DNA from: an uncultured Ruminococcus sp. | GTDB taxonomy: Bacteria > Bacillota > Clostridia > Oscillospirales > Ruminococcaceae | Direction of reading: 5' to 3' | NCBI GenBank assembly: GCA_945876155.1 | Contig: CAMCMW010000109.1 | Span: forward strand, 1 to 5,876 | Length of the DNA: 5,876 nt | Part shown: in pieces, positions 5,649-5,876 of the stretch | Position numbering within the stretch: the first letter of the stretch is position 1 | How the letters are laid out: each line of letters starts with the position of its first letter | Made by a program: the position numbers and the translations under genes | Notes under the pieces: model-generated | Seen by the model: only the letters and a program-made list of their open reading frames with translations | The model's database searches: none | Told to the model about the DNA's origin: nothing

Positions 5649-5876
5649 TTAAAGATTTACAAATACATCAGTTTCAGCTTTGAGCGATGAGGAAATGTTT
5701 TTGTTTACATCCATTTTGTCAGTGATTCTGTTCATGTCGTCAACGAGAATATTTGTCCTTTCAGATACCATGTTAACGCCCTTTGCACTTTCATTTACTG
5801 AATGAGCAATACTGTCAATTGACTCGGATATCTGAGTCATAGAATGCTGAAATTCGATAATTCTCTCGTTAAATTC
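5649..5876 (-). CDS. Methyl-accepting chemotaxis protein, C-terminal fragment (5' end outside window)
   Basis: The frame is open from the right edge of the window to TAA at 5649-5651 and gives 75 C-terminal residues. It begins EFNERIIEFQHSMTQISESIDS and continues with heptad-patterned helix (SIAHSVNESAKGVNMVSERT, then DMNRITDKMDVNKNISSSLK), ending AETDVFVNL. This is the descending helix of the antiparallel four-helix signalling coiled coil of chemoreceptors, which couples ligand sensing to the CheA kinase at the cell membrane. The ATG at 5840 is internal, because the coding frame and family similarity continue upstream of it. The protein lacks the C-terminal NWETF-type tether for CheR seen in some enterobacterial receptors. 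Sensor and membrane parts lie outside the window. The gene is followed at once by a terminator and appears unrelated to the MazF-WYL unit. Confidence 0.88.
   Translation of the reverse strand, partial: EFNERIIEFQHSMTQISESIDSIAHSVNESAKGVNMVSERTNILVDDMNRITDKMDVNKNISSSLKAETDVFVNL

Noticed and set aside
5381..5683. Plus-strand open frame of 100 residues covering the MazF upstream region
   Set aside because: It overlaps the MazF-like gene, the promoter, the terminator and the end of the chemotaxis gene, and has no recognisable protein features.

Overview
The window looks like chromosome from a low-to-moderate GC, probably motile Gram-positive anaerobe of the Ruminococcus/Clostridia type. This rests on strong AGGAGG-type ribosome binding sites, the style of the proteins, a methyl-accepting chemotaxis protein, and a WYL regulator of a kind common in that group. 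It is an inference from family resemblance, not from a marker gene.

Positions 2-4009 (+ strand) hold the 3' part of one tightly packed operon. In order it encodes the C-terminal 206 residues of a circularly permuted type 2 ATP-grasp amidoligase-like protein, an alpha-E domain protein, a transglutaminase-like cysteine protease/amidase, and two tandem paralogs of the AstE/AspA (succinylglutamate desuccinylase/aspartoacylase, M14-like) family. Three of the four junctions overlap and the fourth gap is 17 bases, so the genes are very probably co-transcribed and partly translationally coupled. A perfect 14-bp hairpin at 4028-4064 lies between this operon and the convergent genes that follow.

Two things stand out in the operon. 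The alpha-E gene is split by a single-base frame change at a T7 run directly followed by TGA-C, with the second frame clean for 175 codons. The second AstE-like paralog has lost both zinc-binding histidines and the catalytic glutamate that the first keeps, so it looks like a pseudoenzyme next to its active sister. ATP-grasp, alpha-E and transglutaminase genes are known to cluster and are proposed to make and trim a peptide or amide product, which remains unknown. The paired AstE-like proteins could add a deacylation or hydrolysis step.

Positions 4114-5512 (- strand) hold a two-gene unit: a MazF/PemK-like endoribonuclease followed after 22 bases by a WYL-domain transcriptional regulator. A good extended -10 promoter lies upstream, with a perfect 7-bp inverted repeat over its -35 region that looks like an operator. 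No antitoxin gene is visible.

The right edge, 5649-5876 (- strand), is the extreme C-terminus of a methyl-accepting chemotaxis protein, followed by a clear intrinsic terminator at 5608-5640. No RNA genes, CRISPR arrays or insertion sequences were seen.
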